Below are positions 53,388 to 61,954 of a stretch of 64,000 nucleotides of DNA, one piece after another. Origin of the DNA: Micromonospora haikouensis (GTDB taxonomy: Bacteria > Actinomycetota > Actinomycetes > Mycobacteriales > Micromonosporaceae); NCBI RefSeq assembly GCF_900091595.1, contig NZ_FMCW01000017.1, positions 111,763 to 175,762 on the forward strand. The letters are read 5' to 3'. Under the pieces are notes generated by a model. It made no database searches. It was given only the letters and a program-made list of their open reading frames with translations, and was not told where the DNA came from. How positions within the stretch are numbered: the first letter of the stretch is position 1; every line of letters begins with the position of its first letter. The position numbers and the translations under genes were made by a program.

Positions 53388-54752
53388 GTGCGCGTGCTTT
53401 TCCCGACCGCTGCCGGCGGCAGCCGGCCACCGGAGGACCCAACCACCCGGCGCGGTGCCGACCGGCGCCCCCTGCGGCGCGGCGCCCTCGTCGCGGCGGT
53501 GGCGCTCCTGGCCGCGCTCGTGCCGCCGCCCGCCCCGGCCGGGGCCGCGCCGTCTCCCGGCGCGGCGGCGAGCGGGAGGTACTACGTGGTGGGCCCACCG
53601 GTGGCCGGTCAGCGGGAGTACCTCTACCAGATCGCGGCGCGCACCCTCGGCAGCGGCGACCGGTACCGGGAGATCTTCGACCTGAACCGGGACCGGCCCC
53701 AGCCCGACGGCGGACGCCTGACCGACCCCGCCGAGCTGCGTCCCGGCTGGGTGTTGGAGCTGCCGGCCGACGCCCGGGGGCCGGGCGTGCGCACCGGCGC
53801 GGTCCCGACCGTCGCCGCCACGGCCACCCCGGCACGACCGGACCCGGCCCCGCCGCGCCGGCCCGGCCGCCTCGCCGGGGGCGCCGGACTCGCCGCCGTC
53901 GCCCTGCTCTTCGCGGCCCTGCTCCTCGCCACCCGGGCCCGCCGGGCCACCCGGGTACGCCGACGGGCCCGCCGCCCCGACGCCCTGACCTCCCGCCCGC
54001 CCCGGCTCGCGCTCACCGCGGCCCCGGCGGCGGCCGACGCCGACACGGCCGGGCCGCCGACGGCGCAGAACGCCGACGCGACCGACCCACCGGCTACGGC
54101 CGACGGCGACCTGGTCCGGCCGTCGGCGACGCCCCCGCCCGCCACGGACGGCGACCTGCGCACCGAGGTGACCTCGGCCGCCGGCACCCTGACGGTCCGG
54201 GTCAGCGGCGCGGCACCGGGCGCCGGGCAGACCCGCTACGCCTGGTACGCCCCGGAGCGCCCCCGGCCGGCGATGCGACTCCCGGTGCGGCTGGGCGACC
54301 GGCAGGGCTGGGCGCTCTGGGTCGACCTGGCCGGCGTCCCGGACGTGTTCACCGTGACCGGCCCGCCCGGCGCCGTCAGCCGGCATGCCCGGGAGCTGGC
54401 CGAGCAGGTGCACGCCGCCGGGCACACGGTCACCGTCGTCGGCGACCTGTTCGGCGCCGACCTGCCCGACGGTTGCGTACACCGGCCGGACTTTCCCACC
54501 GACGAGGCGGGCCTGCCCGAGGGGTTCGGGGTGGTGCTCAGCGGCGGCCTGTCCGGCCCCGAGCTGGCCTTCGCCCGCCAGATCGCCGCCCTGACCGGGC
54601 ACCGCCTGGTGCCGGTCGTCGTCGGCCGGGCGCTGCGGGCCCGCTGGTCGGTGACGACCCGCGACGCCGCCGCCGGCGAGGTCGACTGCTCCCCCGGCCG
54701 CCCCGGCGGCGGGCCCGTCGGCGAACTTTCCGCCGCTGGCGGTGAACCGTGA
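53388..54752 (+). CDS. membrane protein with LysM-like domain (ESX-linked)
   Basis: This 454-aa protein has a signal-anchor (about 30-55) and a LysM-like domain (about 62-130; RYYVV...YLYQIAARTLGSGDRYREIFDLNRDRPQPDG...LRPGWVLELP) nearly identical in pattern to the N-terminal domains of the two adjacent subtilases. A transmembrane helix (about 165-185), a Pro/Ala linker and a 190-residue C-terminal domain without a recognised family follow. The GTG at 53388 follows atggaggaag. It is divergent from subtilase 1. It probably tethers part of the secretion machine to peptidoglycan; this is inference. Confidence 0.8.
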   Translation: MRVLFPTAAGGSRPPEDPTTRRGADRRPLRRGALVAAVALLAALVPPPAPAGAAPSPGAAASGRYYVVGPPVAGQREYLYQIAARTLGSGDRYREIFDLNRDRPQPDGGRLTDPAELRPGWVLELPADARGPGVRTGAVPTVAATATPARPDPAPPRRPGRLAGGAGLAAVALLFAALLLATRARRATRVRRRARRPDALTSRPPRLALTAAPAAADADTAGPPTAQNADATDPPATADGDLVRPSATPPPATDGDLRTEVTSAAGTLTVRVSGAAPGAGQTRYAWYAPERPRPAMRLPVRLGDRQGWALWVDLAGVPDVFTVTGPPGAVSRHARELAEQVHAAGHTVTVVGDLFGADLPDGCVHRPDFPTDEAGLPEGFGVVLSGGLSGPELAFARQIAALTGHRLVPVVVGRALRARWSVTTRDAAAGEVDCSPGRPGGGPVGELSAAGGEP

Positions 54753-54822
54753 CCGGCGGCGGACCGTTGTCGGCCCGAGGCGCCCCGCCGGCCGGCGCCC
54801 GTCCGCGGTGAGGAGGCGGTGG

Positions 54823-56283
54823 ATGATCCGGGTGCTGGTGTCCTGGGCAGGGTTCTCGTGGGCGCGCGCGCTGGGCTGTCTCGTGGCGGCCGGCGCACTG
54901 GTCGTCGCCCCCGTCACCCCGGTCGCGGCGGCACCGCCCCCGGCGTACGTGAAGTACTACGCGGTGACCGCCGGGCCCCGGGGCACGGCGGAGGACCTGA
55001 CCGGCCTCGCCACCCGCTTCCTGGCCGATCCCGACCGGGCCGACGAGATCTACCGGCTCAACGAGGGACGTCGGCAGCCGGACGGCCGGACCCTCACCGC
55101 CGTCGGGCAGCGGCTGGCCGCGGGCTGGGTCCTGGTGCTGCCCTGGGACGCCGTCGGCGACGGGGTCCGCTACGGCCTGCTGCCGGCGGGTGCCCCGAAC
55201 GGCTCGCCGGCCCGGTCCACGGCGGGTGCCTCGACCTGCGTCGTCGCCGCCTCCGCCGGCACCGGGTCCGACTGGGCCGACGCGGCGCTCTCCCCCTCGC
55301 GGGCCTGGCCGCGCAGCAGGGGGGCCGGGACGCTGGTGGCGGTGGTGGACTCCGGTGTCGACGGCGGCCTGCCCGCCCTGGCCGGCCGGGTCGCCCCCGG
55401 TGCCGACCTCACCACCGGCAAGGCCCGCGCCGACACCGACTGCCTGGGCACCGGCACCGCGATGGCGAGCGTGATCGCGGCGGACACCGGCACCGGTCCG
55501 GGCCGGCCGGTGGTGGGCGTCGCCCCCGGGGCGCGCATCCTGCCGGTCCGGATCGTCTCCGCCACCGCCGACCCCGAACCGGAACGGACCGCCCTCGGCA
55601 TCGAGGTCGCCGTCTCGGCCGGCGCGCGCGTCATCGCCCTGGGCGGGTACGCGAAGCTCACCGAGCCCGCCGTGGCGCGGGCCGTGCGCTCCGCCGTGGC
55701 GCACGACGTGGTGGTGGTCGCCCCCGCCGCCACCGCCGACGGCACCGCCGCGCAGGCGCAGGACGGGCTGCTCCGGGTCGGCGGGGTCGGCCCCGACCTG
55801 CGGCCCGTCGCGGCGTACCCGGCCGGCGGGGTCGACGTCACCGCGCCCGGCCTCGACGTGCCGACGCTCGGCGTCGGTGCCACCGGGACGCGCCCGCGCA
55901 GCGGCACCGAGTACGCCGTCGCCTACGTCGCCGGCACCGTCGCCCTGGTGCGCGCCGCGCTGCCCGGGTCGGATGCCACCCAGGTGGCCAGCCGGATCAA
56001 GGCCACCGCCGACCCGGGGGGCCGGTCGAGCCCGAGCCCCGAGAACGGCTGGGGCATGATCGACCCGATGGCGGCGGTCGGCCCGGACCCGGCCGGGTCG
56101 GCAGCACCGGCTCCCGCCGGGGCTGGCGGCCCCCACCCGCTGGCGCTCACCGGCCTCGGTCTCCTCCTGCTGGCCGCGGTGGGGGCGCTCGCCTGGCGGG
56201 CCCGTCGATTCGCCCGGCAGACGCCGGACCCCGCCGCGCCCGCCCGACCCGGGGCGACGCCGGAACCGGCGCCGCTGCCGTGA
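54823..56283 (+). CDS. mycosin-like subtilase 2, His and Ser lost
   Basis: This 486-aa protein has a signal peptide, a LysM-like domain (about 42-120), a subtilase domain and a C-terminal membrane helix. Asp176 (VVDSGVDG) is kept. The His motif reads DCLGTGTAM with Thr210 in place of His, and the Ser motif reads GTEYAVAYVAG with Glu363. ATG 54823 is supported by aggaggcggtgg. It overlaps subtilase 3 by 4 bp. The fold appears intact (strand and helix hydrophobic pattern, no stops), which argues for a retained non-catalytic function. Confidence 0.85.
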   Translation: MIRVLVSWAGFSWARALGCLVAAGALVVAPVTPVAAAPPPAYVKYYAVTAGPRGTAEDLTGLATRFLADPDRADEIYRLNEGRRQPDGRTLTAVGQRLAAGWVLVLPWDAVGDGVRYGLLPAGAPNGSPARSTAGASTCVVAASAGTGSDWADAALSPSRAWPRSRGAGTLVAVVDSGVDGGLPALAGRVAPGADLTTGKARADTDCLGTGTAMASVIAADTGTGPGRPVVGVAPGARILPVRIVSATADPEPERTALGIEVAVSAGARVIALGGYAKLTEPAVARAVRSAVAHDVVVVAPAATADGTAAQAQDGLLRVGGVGPDLRPVAAYPAGGVDVTAPGLDVPTLGVGATGTRPRSGTEYAVAYVAGTVALVRAALPGSDATQVASRIKATADPGGRSSPSPENGWGMIDPMAAVGPDPAGSAAPAPAGAGGPHPLALTGLGLLLLAAVGALAWRARRFARQTPDPAAPARPGATPEPAPLP

Positions 56284-57665
56284 GCGCTCCGGCCCGCCGG
56301 GCCCGCGCGGGTGCCGTGGGGACGCTGATCGCCGTCGCGGTTCTCGCCGCCCCGCCGGCCCGGGCCGCCGAGGCCGACCAGCCGCCGCCGCTGCCCCACG
56401 CGACGGGCACCTGCGTCGGGCCGTCCCCGGTGACGGCGCGGGAGACCCCGTGGGCGCTGCGCCGCCTCGCCCCGCAGGCCGCCTGGCCGCTGACCCGGGG
56501 CGCGGGGGTGGTGGTCGCCGTCGTGGACACCGGCGTGAGCGCCGCCGCGCCCGCCCTGGCCGGCTCGGTGCGCGCGGGTGCCGACGTCACCGGCGGCCGG
56601 GCGGACAGCGACTGCGCCGGCCGGGGTACGGCGTTGGCCGGCATCGTCGCGGCCCGTCCGACGGGCGACGCCGGCCCCACCGGCCTCGCCCCGGACGCCG
56701 AGATCCTGCCGGTCCGGGTCACCGACGCGAACCGTCGGATCAGCCCCGCCCGCCTCGCCGCCGGCATCCGGCTCGCCACCGCCGCCGGGGCGGACGTGAT
56801 CCTCGTCGCCACCGGGGTCACCACCGACAGCGGCGAGCTGGCCCGCGCCGTGCAGGCCGCCGCCGACCGGGACGCCCTGGTCGTCGCCGCCGTCAACGAC
56901 CAGGGGCGGGGCGACGGCGCGGACCCCCCGGTCGGCTATCCCGCCGGGTATCCGACGGTGTTGGCGGTGAACGCGGTCGGCGTCGACGGGGTCCCCGGCC
57001 CGGTGGGGGCCGACGCCGGTGTCGACCTCGCCGCCCCGGGCGCCGGCCTCGGGATCGCCCCGCGCGGCTCTGGCCACTACACCGTCGGCGGGGCGGCCGT
57101 GGCGGCGGCCTACGTGGCCGGGGTGGCCGCCCTGGTCCGCTCCTACCATCCCGGCCTGTCCCAGGCCGAGGTCCGCGCCCGCCTCGAACGGACCGCCCTG
57201 CCCGCGCCGGGCGGTGGGCGCGAGCGCGCAGGCGGGGCCGGCGTCCTCGACGCGTACGCCGCCGTCGCCGCCCTCGCCCCCCCGCCAGGCCGGCCCGCCG
57301 GTGCCGGTCGCCGCCGGCCCGGTCGCCGTGCCCGTCCGCCCCGGCCCGTCCCGGGCGGTACGCGTGGCCGGCCTCACCCTCCTCGGCGCGCTCGTGGTGA
57401 CCGTGCTCGTCGCCGCCGCCGCGCTCGGCCGGCGGGGCGCCCGTGGCCCCCGGCCCGCCCAACGTCCACCGGCCGGCCCCGGGTGAGTTCCCGTGGCCGG
57501 CCGGTGGCCGGATCATCGTGTCGCCCGTCCCGGGTGGACGCGGTGCGCCCGCCCGGGACGGGTGGTGCTCAGGAGGCGGTGCACACCGGGGTCAGGCCGG
57601 TGGCGCTCCCGGTGCCCTGGAAGCCGAACTCGGTGTACTGGCCGGCGTTCACCGCGCCGTTGTAG
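56280..57665 (+). CDS. mycosin-like subtilase 3, His and Ser lost; C-terminus frameshifted
   Basis: This subtilase lacks the LysM-like domain. After a signal peptide, Asp83 (VVDTGVS) is kept; the His motif is DCAGRGTAL (Arg115) and the Ser motif GAAVAAAYVAG (Ala273). An oxyanion-type Asn (AAVNDQG) remains. A run of seven C (57277-57283) puts the end out of frame. Removing one C restores a typical membrane helix (AGLTLLGALVVTVLVAAAAL) and a stop at 57486. As written, the frame runs to 57665 and overlaps the convergent xylanase gene by 97 bp, which supports a frameshift or base-call error. The likely true extent is 56280-57486. Confidence 0.8.
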   Translation: MSAPARRARAGAVGTLIAVAVLAAPPARAAEADQPPPLPHATGTCVGPSPVTARETPWALRRLAPQAAWPLTRGAGVVVAVVDTGVSAAAPALAGSVRAGADVTGGRADSDCAGRGTALAGIVAARPTGDAGPTGLAPDAEILPVRVTDANRRISPARLAAGIRLATAAGADVILVATGVTTDSGELARAVQAAADRDALVVAAVNDQGRGDGADPPVGYPAGYPTVLAVNAVGVDGVPGPVGADAGVDLAAPGAGLGIAPRGSGHYTVGGAAVAAAYVAGVAALVRSYHPGLSQAEVRARLERTALPAPGGGRERAGGAGVLDAYAAVAALAPPPGRPAGAGRRRPGRRARPPRPVPGGTRGRPHPPRRARGDRARRRRRARPAGRPWPPARPTSTGRPRVSSRGRPVAGSSCRPSRVDAVRPPGTGGAQEAVHTGVRPVALPVPWKPNSVYWPAFTAPL

Positions 57666-59059
57666 CTGACGTTGCTGAACTGCACGGTGCCGCTGGAGCC
57701 GCTGGCGGTGGCGCTCCAGGCGTTGGTGACCGCCGTCCCGGCCGGCAGGGTGAACGCGACGGTCCACCCCCTGATCGGCGAGGTGCCGGCGGTGACCCGC
57801 ACGGTGGCGACGAAGCCCCCGGTCCAGGAGTTCAGCGAGACCGTGGCCGAGCAGCCGATGGCCGGCGGCGGGGTGGTCGGCGGGGGCGTGGTCGGCGGCG
57901 GGGTGGTCGGCGGCGGCGTCGTGGGGGGCGGCGTGGTCGTCGGCGGGGTGGTGGTGCGTCCCTTGTTCAGCTCGTCGAGGACCGCGTGGTAGGCGGCCTT
58001 CTTCTGGTAGCTGCCGTTGCCGCCGGTGAACAGCAGGCCCCGCTCGGAGGAGCGCCACGACTCGCTGTCGGAGATGCCCCAGACGGTGATGCCGGTGCAC
58101 TTGGAGACGTTCAGGCAGGCCCGCACGACCTTGCGGTAGTTCTCCGCCTGGCCCGCGCCGATGTCGTTGTTGCTCAGGTCGTCGTCGATGTCCACCTCGG
58201 AGAGGTGCACCTCGACGCCGAGGTCGGCGAAGCGCTGGATGTTGGCCTGGAGGTCGTTGGTGATGATGCTGTTCGGGTTGTCGTTGAAGTGCGACTGGAA
58301 CCCGACGCAGTCGATGTACTGCCGGTAGGTGCGGACGATGTCGTACAGGGCGTTGGCCTTGCGGTTCGGGCCACCACCCTGGACCGTCAGGCCCTCGACG
58401 TCGTAGTCGTTGATGCAGAGCTTGGTCGAGTACCCGCCGGCCTGCACGACCTGCTTGGCCCGGATGAACGAGTCCCGGATGACGTCGGTGTCGCCGGCGT
58501 CGAAGTAGTCACCGTCGCCGTTGGCGTCCCGGTTCATGGTGTGCGGCCACTGGTTGCGGCGCCGGCCGGTGTTGTTGTCCTCCAGGGCCTCGTTGACGAC
58601 GTCCCAGTAGGCGATCTTGCTGCCCCAGCGGTTGATGGCGTTGCCGATGAAGGTGTTCAGCGTCGCCTGGCTGGCGCCCTGCAGCGCGCCGGCCTGCGAG
58701 TGCCACACCAGCGTGTGCCCCCGGACCAGCATGTTGTTGCTCTGGGCGTGGTTGACCAGGGTGTCCGCGCCGCTGGTGTTCTGCAGCCCGCCGCTCGACG
58801 TGGCGATCCGGTCCGGCTTCATGTCGTTCTCGGGGGTCAGTTGGTTGAATTCCTGACCGACGATCGGGTAGAGCCGGTTGGGTGAGGCGGCGACGCCAAA
58901 GAACAGCCCCGCCTTGGCCGCCGCGGCCCGCAGCGTGGTCTCGGCTGCGGCGGCGGGGGCGGTGGACTGGACCGCCACCGCGCCGCTCACCAGCAACAAC
59001 ACCGCCGCCGGCAGGGCGGCTCTCGTCATTCTCTTCCGCCGTCTCAGGCTGCCGTTCAC
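57569..59059 (-). CDS. secreted endo-1,4-beta-xylanase, GH10 with CBM2
   Basis: This 496-aa secreted enzyme has a signal peptide (about 1-40), a GH10 catalytic barrel (about 42-345), a TTPPP linker and a C-terminal CBM2 (about 395-496, cysteines bracketing GCSATVSL...TPVCTAS). The acid/base Glu lies in YWDVVNEALED and the nucleophile Glu in VEVHLSEVDID; WHSQ and NDYD substrate-site motifs are present. GTG 59059 has aaggaggg upstream. It hydrolyses xylan, and the CBM2 binds cellulose or xylan. The gene stands alone with a well-formed promoter upstream. Confidence 0.96.
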   Translation of the reverse strand: MNGSLRRRKRMTRAALPAAVLLLVSGAVAVQSTAPAAAAETTLRAAAAKAGLFFGVAASPNRLYPIVGQEFNQLTPENDMKPDRIATSSGGLQNTSGADTLVNHAQSNNMLVRGHTLVWHSQAGALQGASQATLNTFIGNAINRWGSKIAYWDVVNEALEDNNTGRRRNQWPHTMNRDANGDGDYFDAGDTDVIRDSFIRAKQVVQAGGYSTKLCINDYDVEGLTVQGGGPNRKANALYDIVRTYRQYIDCVGFQSHFNDNPNSIITNDLQANIQRFADLGVEVHLSEVDIDDDLSNNDIGAGQAENYRKVVRACLNVSKCTGITVWGISDSESWRSSERGLLFTGGNGSYQKKAAYHAVLDELNKGRTTTPPTTTPPPTTPPPTTPPPTTPPPTTPPPAIGCSATVSLNSWTGGFVATVRVTAGTSPIRGWTVAFTLPAGTAVTNAWSATASGSSGTVQFSNVSYNGAVNAGQYTEFGFQGTGSATGLTPVCTAS

Positions 59060-59114
59060 AGGCCCTCCTTGAGGCACGCCACCAATAATCGAAGTTCATG
59101 CATCCTTATCGGAG

Positions 59115-59148
59115 GGTCAGTATCGATACCGGCCAGCGACAGTGTCAA
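59115..59148 (-). promoter_or_regulatory. xylanase promoter with overlapping palindromic operator
   Basis: On the minus strand there is a perfect TTGACA (59143-59148), an 18-bp spacer, then GATACT (59119-59124), about 60 bp before the xylanase start. A 20-bp near-palindrome (59115-59134, core GTATCGATAC perfect) covers the -10. Such an overlap is what a LacI- or GntR-type sugar repressor would use. The 59060-59403 gap holds no other gene. Confidence 0.65.
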
Positions 59149-59152
59149 CAAC

Positions 59153-59314
59153 TTCCGGAAATGTTTCGGAAACCTCGCCGGGTGCCCGACGGGCCGCCGA
59201 CAGCACGTCGGCGCAGGCAGGCGAGCGGGACCATCGGCACCGCAGACTCGGGCGGGAGTGCGCCGCCCGGCCGCCGCCCCTCGGCCACGCGGCCGGTACC
59301 GAAACATTCGGAAT
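59153..59314. promoter_or_regulatory. two inverted copies of TTCCG(GA)AATGTTTCGG
   Basis: Copy one lies on plus at 59153-59169 and copy two on minus at 59299-59314; the latter contains a perfect CCGAA-aca-TTCGG inverted repeat. They are 130 bp apart in the xylanase/acetyltransferase gap and resemble CGAAA-N2-TTTCG elements known from actinomycete xylanase promoters. They could be a second operator set; the regulator is unknown. Confidence 0.45.
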
Positions 59315-59403
59315 CCCGGCCCCCTGGTGCGCCGCGGCCCGCCGCCCGGTCGCGCCGGGATAATGCGTTGCTCGCCGCCGCGGCGATCGGAAGGCTACGC
59401 CGG

Positions 59404-59883
59404 ATGGGGACAGAGCCCGAGCACGAGCGCCCGGTCCGGCCGGCGACGGTGTCCGACGCCGACCTGGTGGCCGAGATGCTGGACGCCTTCAACCGCGAGT
59501 TCGACACCCCCACGCCGGGGCCACGGGTGCTCGCCGCCCGGCTGCGGCGGCTCCTCGCCGGTGAGCACTTCCTGGTCCTGCTCGGCGGCGACCCGGCCGT
59601 CGGGGTGGCCGTGCTCTCCTTCCGGCCCAGCCTCTGGTACGCCGGCCCGGTGGCCACCCTCGACGAGTTGTACGTGCGCCCCGAGACGCGCGGACGGCGG
59701 TACGGACACGCCCTGCTGGAGGCCGCCTGCCGGCTGGCCGGCGAACGCGGCGCCGGCTCGCTGGAGATCAACGTCGACGGCGCGGACGTCGACGCCCGCC
59801 GCTTCTACGAGGCGCACGGCTTCACCAACGTCGAGCCCGGAGCACCGGAGCCGATGTTCTACTACTATCGCGACCTGGACTGA
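59404..59883 (+). CDS. GNAT family N-acetyltransferase
   Basis: This 159-aa acetyltransferase has the acetyl-CoA P-loop RPETRGRRYGHALLEAAC (Q/RxxGxG/A-like) and the C-terminal FYEAHGFTNVEPG strand. The ATG at 59404 gives a normal single GNAT domain; the open frame extends upstream through the control region without a start signal. The substrate is unknown. Confidence 0.9.
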   Translation: MGTEPEHERPVRPATVSDADLVAEMLDAFNREFDTPTPGPRVLAARLRRLLAGEHFLVLLGGDPAVGVAVLSFRPSLWYAGPVATLDELYVRPETRGRRYGHALLEAACRLAGERGAGSLEINVDGADVDARRFYEAHGFTNVEPGAPEPMFYYYRDLD

Positions 59884-59985
59884 CTGTGAGGCTGGCGGGG
59901 TCGGCACGCCACCGCCCGGGCCCGGGCGGCCGGCCCCTGCCGCCGCTCGGCGTGGCCGGCGCGCGGATCGACTGAGGAGTGTCGG

Positions 59986-60840
59986 ATGGTCGACGTCGAG
60001 CAGATCACCCCGCCCCTCGCCGGGCACGGGGAAGGGCCGGTGTGGTGCCCGGCCGACCGGCGGCTGCGGTGGGTCGACATGCTGGCCGGGGACATCCTGG
60101 CGCTGGACCCGGCCACCGGGGTCGTCGCCCGCCGGCACGTCGCCCCGGTGGTCGCGGCCCTGCGCCCGCGATCCGCCGGTGGGCTGGTCGTCGCCGTCGA
60201 GCGGGGCTTCGCGCTGTTGGGGGACGACTCGGTGGAGCTGCTGCCCGAGGTCTGGTCGGACCCGTCGATCCGGATGAACGACGGGGCCTGCGACCCCCTC
60301 GGGCGCTTCTACTGCGGCTCGATGGCGTACGACGCGGCACCGGGGCGGGCCGCGTTGCACCGGCTCGACGCCGACGGCGCGGTCGAGACGGTGCTCACCG
60401 GGCTCACCGTCTCCAACGGGCTGGCCTGGACCCGGGAGGGCGACGCCGCCTGGTACGCCGACTCGGCCACCCAACGGTTGGACGTCTTCGCCTTCGACCT
60501 GGCGACCGGGGAACTGCGCGACCGGCGGCCGGTGGTGGATGTGCCGCCGGCGGTGGGCACCCCCGACGGGCTCTGCCTCGACAGCGAGGGCGGGGCCTGG
60601 GTGGCGCTGTGGGACGGGGGCGCCGTCCACCGGTACGCGCCGGACGGCCGCCGCACCGCCGTCGTGGAGCTGCCGGTCCGGCGCCCCACGTCGTGCGCGT
60701 TCGGCGGTCCCGACCACGCGGACCTCTACGTCACGTCGTCCCGCCTGGGCCTGCCGGCCGACGACCGCTCCCCGGCGGGCGCGCTGTTCCGGTTCCGCCC
60801 CGAGGTGCCGGGCTTCCCGGCCCATCCCTTCGCCGGCTGA
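59986..60840 (+). CDS. SMP-30/gluconolactonase/LRE family protein
   Basis: This 284-aa six-bladed beta-propeller begins TPPLAGHGEGPVWCPADRRLRWVDM. It has metal-site motifs RMNDGACDPLGRFYCGSM, TVSNGLAW and GTPDGLCLDSEGGAWVA. It is probably a lactonase or related sugar-acid hydrolase in the cytoplasm, with no signal peptide. tgaggagtgtcgg precedes the ATG. The catalytic Glu/Asp/Asn metal ligands expected for the family are present. Confidence 0.92.
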   Translation: MVDVEQITPPLAGHGEGPVWCPADRRLRWVDMLAGDILALDPATGVVARRHVAPVVAALRPRSAGGLVVAVERGFALLGDDSVELLPEVWSDPSIRMNDGACDPLGRFYCGSMAYDAAPGRAALHRLDADGAVETVLTGLTVSNGLAWTREGDAAWYADSATQRLDVFAFDLATGELRDRRPVVDVPPAVGTPDGLCLDSEGGAWVALWDGGAVHRYAPDGRRTAVVELPVRRPTSCAFGGPDHADLYVTSSRLGLPADDRSPAGALFRFRPEVPGFPAHPFAG

Positions 60841-60901
60841 GCACCCGCGATGCCGCCCTCGAAGGCGTTCTCGTCGACGCCCGCCCGCCGGGGAGGAACG
60901 G

Positions 60902-61849
60902 TCAGCGGCGCGGCAGGGTGGCGACGATCAGGTTCGGGTCGGCGGCCGTCAGGTAGGCGGCGCTGGTGACGTACGCGGTGTTCGCGCGCACGGCGACCGC
61001 GGTCGGGTTCTGCAGGCCGTCGGCGGCGGTCAGCAGGGTCGTCGACCGGCCGGCGGCGTCGACCCGGACCACACGGTTGGCGCCGACGAGGGCGGCGATC
61101 ACGTCGCTCCCGGCGAAGGCGAAGTCGTCGATGCTGCTCAGGCCGCTCGCCCGCACCTCGACCGGCCCGGGCTCGCCGTGGCGTACCGGGATCCTCAGCA
61201 AGGTGCCCCGGTCGTGGTTGCCGGCCCAGACCGCGCCGTCGCGGGCCTTGATCCCGTTGACGCCGAGGAACCCCGTCGCGGCCAGCTCCGGCGCCGACGA
61301 CCACACGACGGCACGCCCGCCCGGCTGCACCGCCGAGATGGTGCCGAGCACCGAGTCGGTGACGTAGAACGTCCCGGTGCGCTCGTCGAGGGCCAAGCCG
61401 TTGGGCAGGCCGGCGGCGGGCAGCGCGGCGACACGGCACGGGACGCCGCCACGCGGCAGCCGGTACAGGCCCGTCGTCGCCGCGTCGCCGCTGGCGTACA
61501 GGAAGTAGATCGTGCCGTCCGGCTGCCGCACGATGCCCGTGGTCAGGGCGAAACCGAGGGCGGGCGTGTGGATACCGCCGTCGGCGGGGGCCGCCAGCGT
61601 GGCCAGGACCCGGACGGTGCCGTCCTGGTCGATCGAGGCGACCTGACGGGCAGCAGCGAACGTGACGTACGCGGTGCCGTCCGGCGCGAGGGCGATGTTC
61701 TCCGGCAGCTGCCCCTGCGCGAAGTCGAAGTGCCGGAAGATCCGGGCGGAGGCGGGCGGCCCGGCGAGGGCGGCCGGTCCGGTGCCGGTGGTCAGTAGCG
61801 TCGCGGCGGCGAGTCCCGCGGCCACGGTGGCGAAGTTCCTTCTGCGCAT
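60902..61849 (-). CDS. secreted NHL/SMP-30-like beta-propeller protein
   Basis: This 315-aa protein has a twin-Arg-like start MRRRNFATVAAG and a signal peptide to about residue 30. Repeated propeller strands follow (PENIALAPDGTAYVTF; GIVRQPDGTIYFLY; NGLALDERTGTFYVTD; GVNGIKARDGAVWAGN). It resembles extracellular sugar-binding or lactonase-like propellers. It is convergent with the intracellular SMP-30 gene, so the two may act on a related substrate. The enzyme activity is unproven. Confidence 0.85.
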   Translation of the reverse strand: MRRRNFATVAAGLAAATLLTTGTGPAALAGPPASARIFRHFDFAQGQLPENIALAPDGTAYVTFAAARQVASIDQDGTVRVLATLAAPADGGIHTPALGFALTTGIVRQPDGTIYFLYASGDAATTGLYRLPRGGVPCRVAALPAAGLPNGLALDERTGTFYVTDSVLGTISAVQPGGRAVVWSSAPELAATGFLGVNGIKARDGAVWAGNHDRGTLLRIPVRHGEPGPVEVRASGLSSIDDFAFAGSDVIAALVGANRVVRVDAAGRSTTLLTAADGLQNPTAVAVRANTAYVTSAAYLTAADPNLIVATLPRR

Positions 61850-61954
61850 CTCTGTCCTGTCTTCGTTCGGCCGCGGACCCGGTTTCGGGCACGCGGGATC
61901 GCCGCGCCGCGCACGGCGCGTACTTCTGGGGCGGGTTCTTCTCGGAGCCGGTGG

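Noticed and set aside
51697..53835. Longer N-terminus for subtilase 1 beyond 53178
   Set aside because: The extension is antisense to the divergent LysM-like protein gene, and the signal peptide starts just after GTG 53178.
57850..57960. Repeated GGCGG(C/T)GTGGTCGG pattern as a DNA repeat element
   Set aside because: It is the coding sequence of the xylanase TTPPP linker, an ordinary low-complexity linker.
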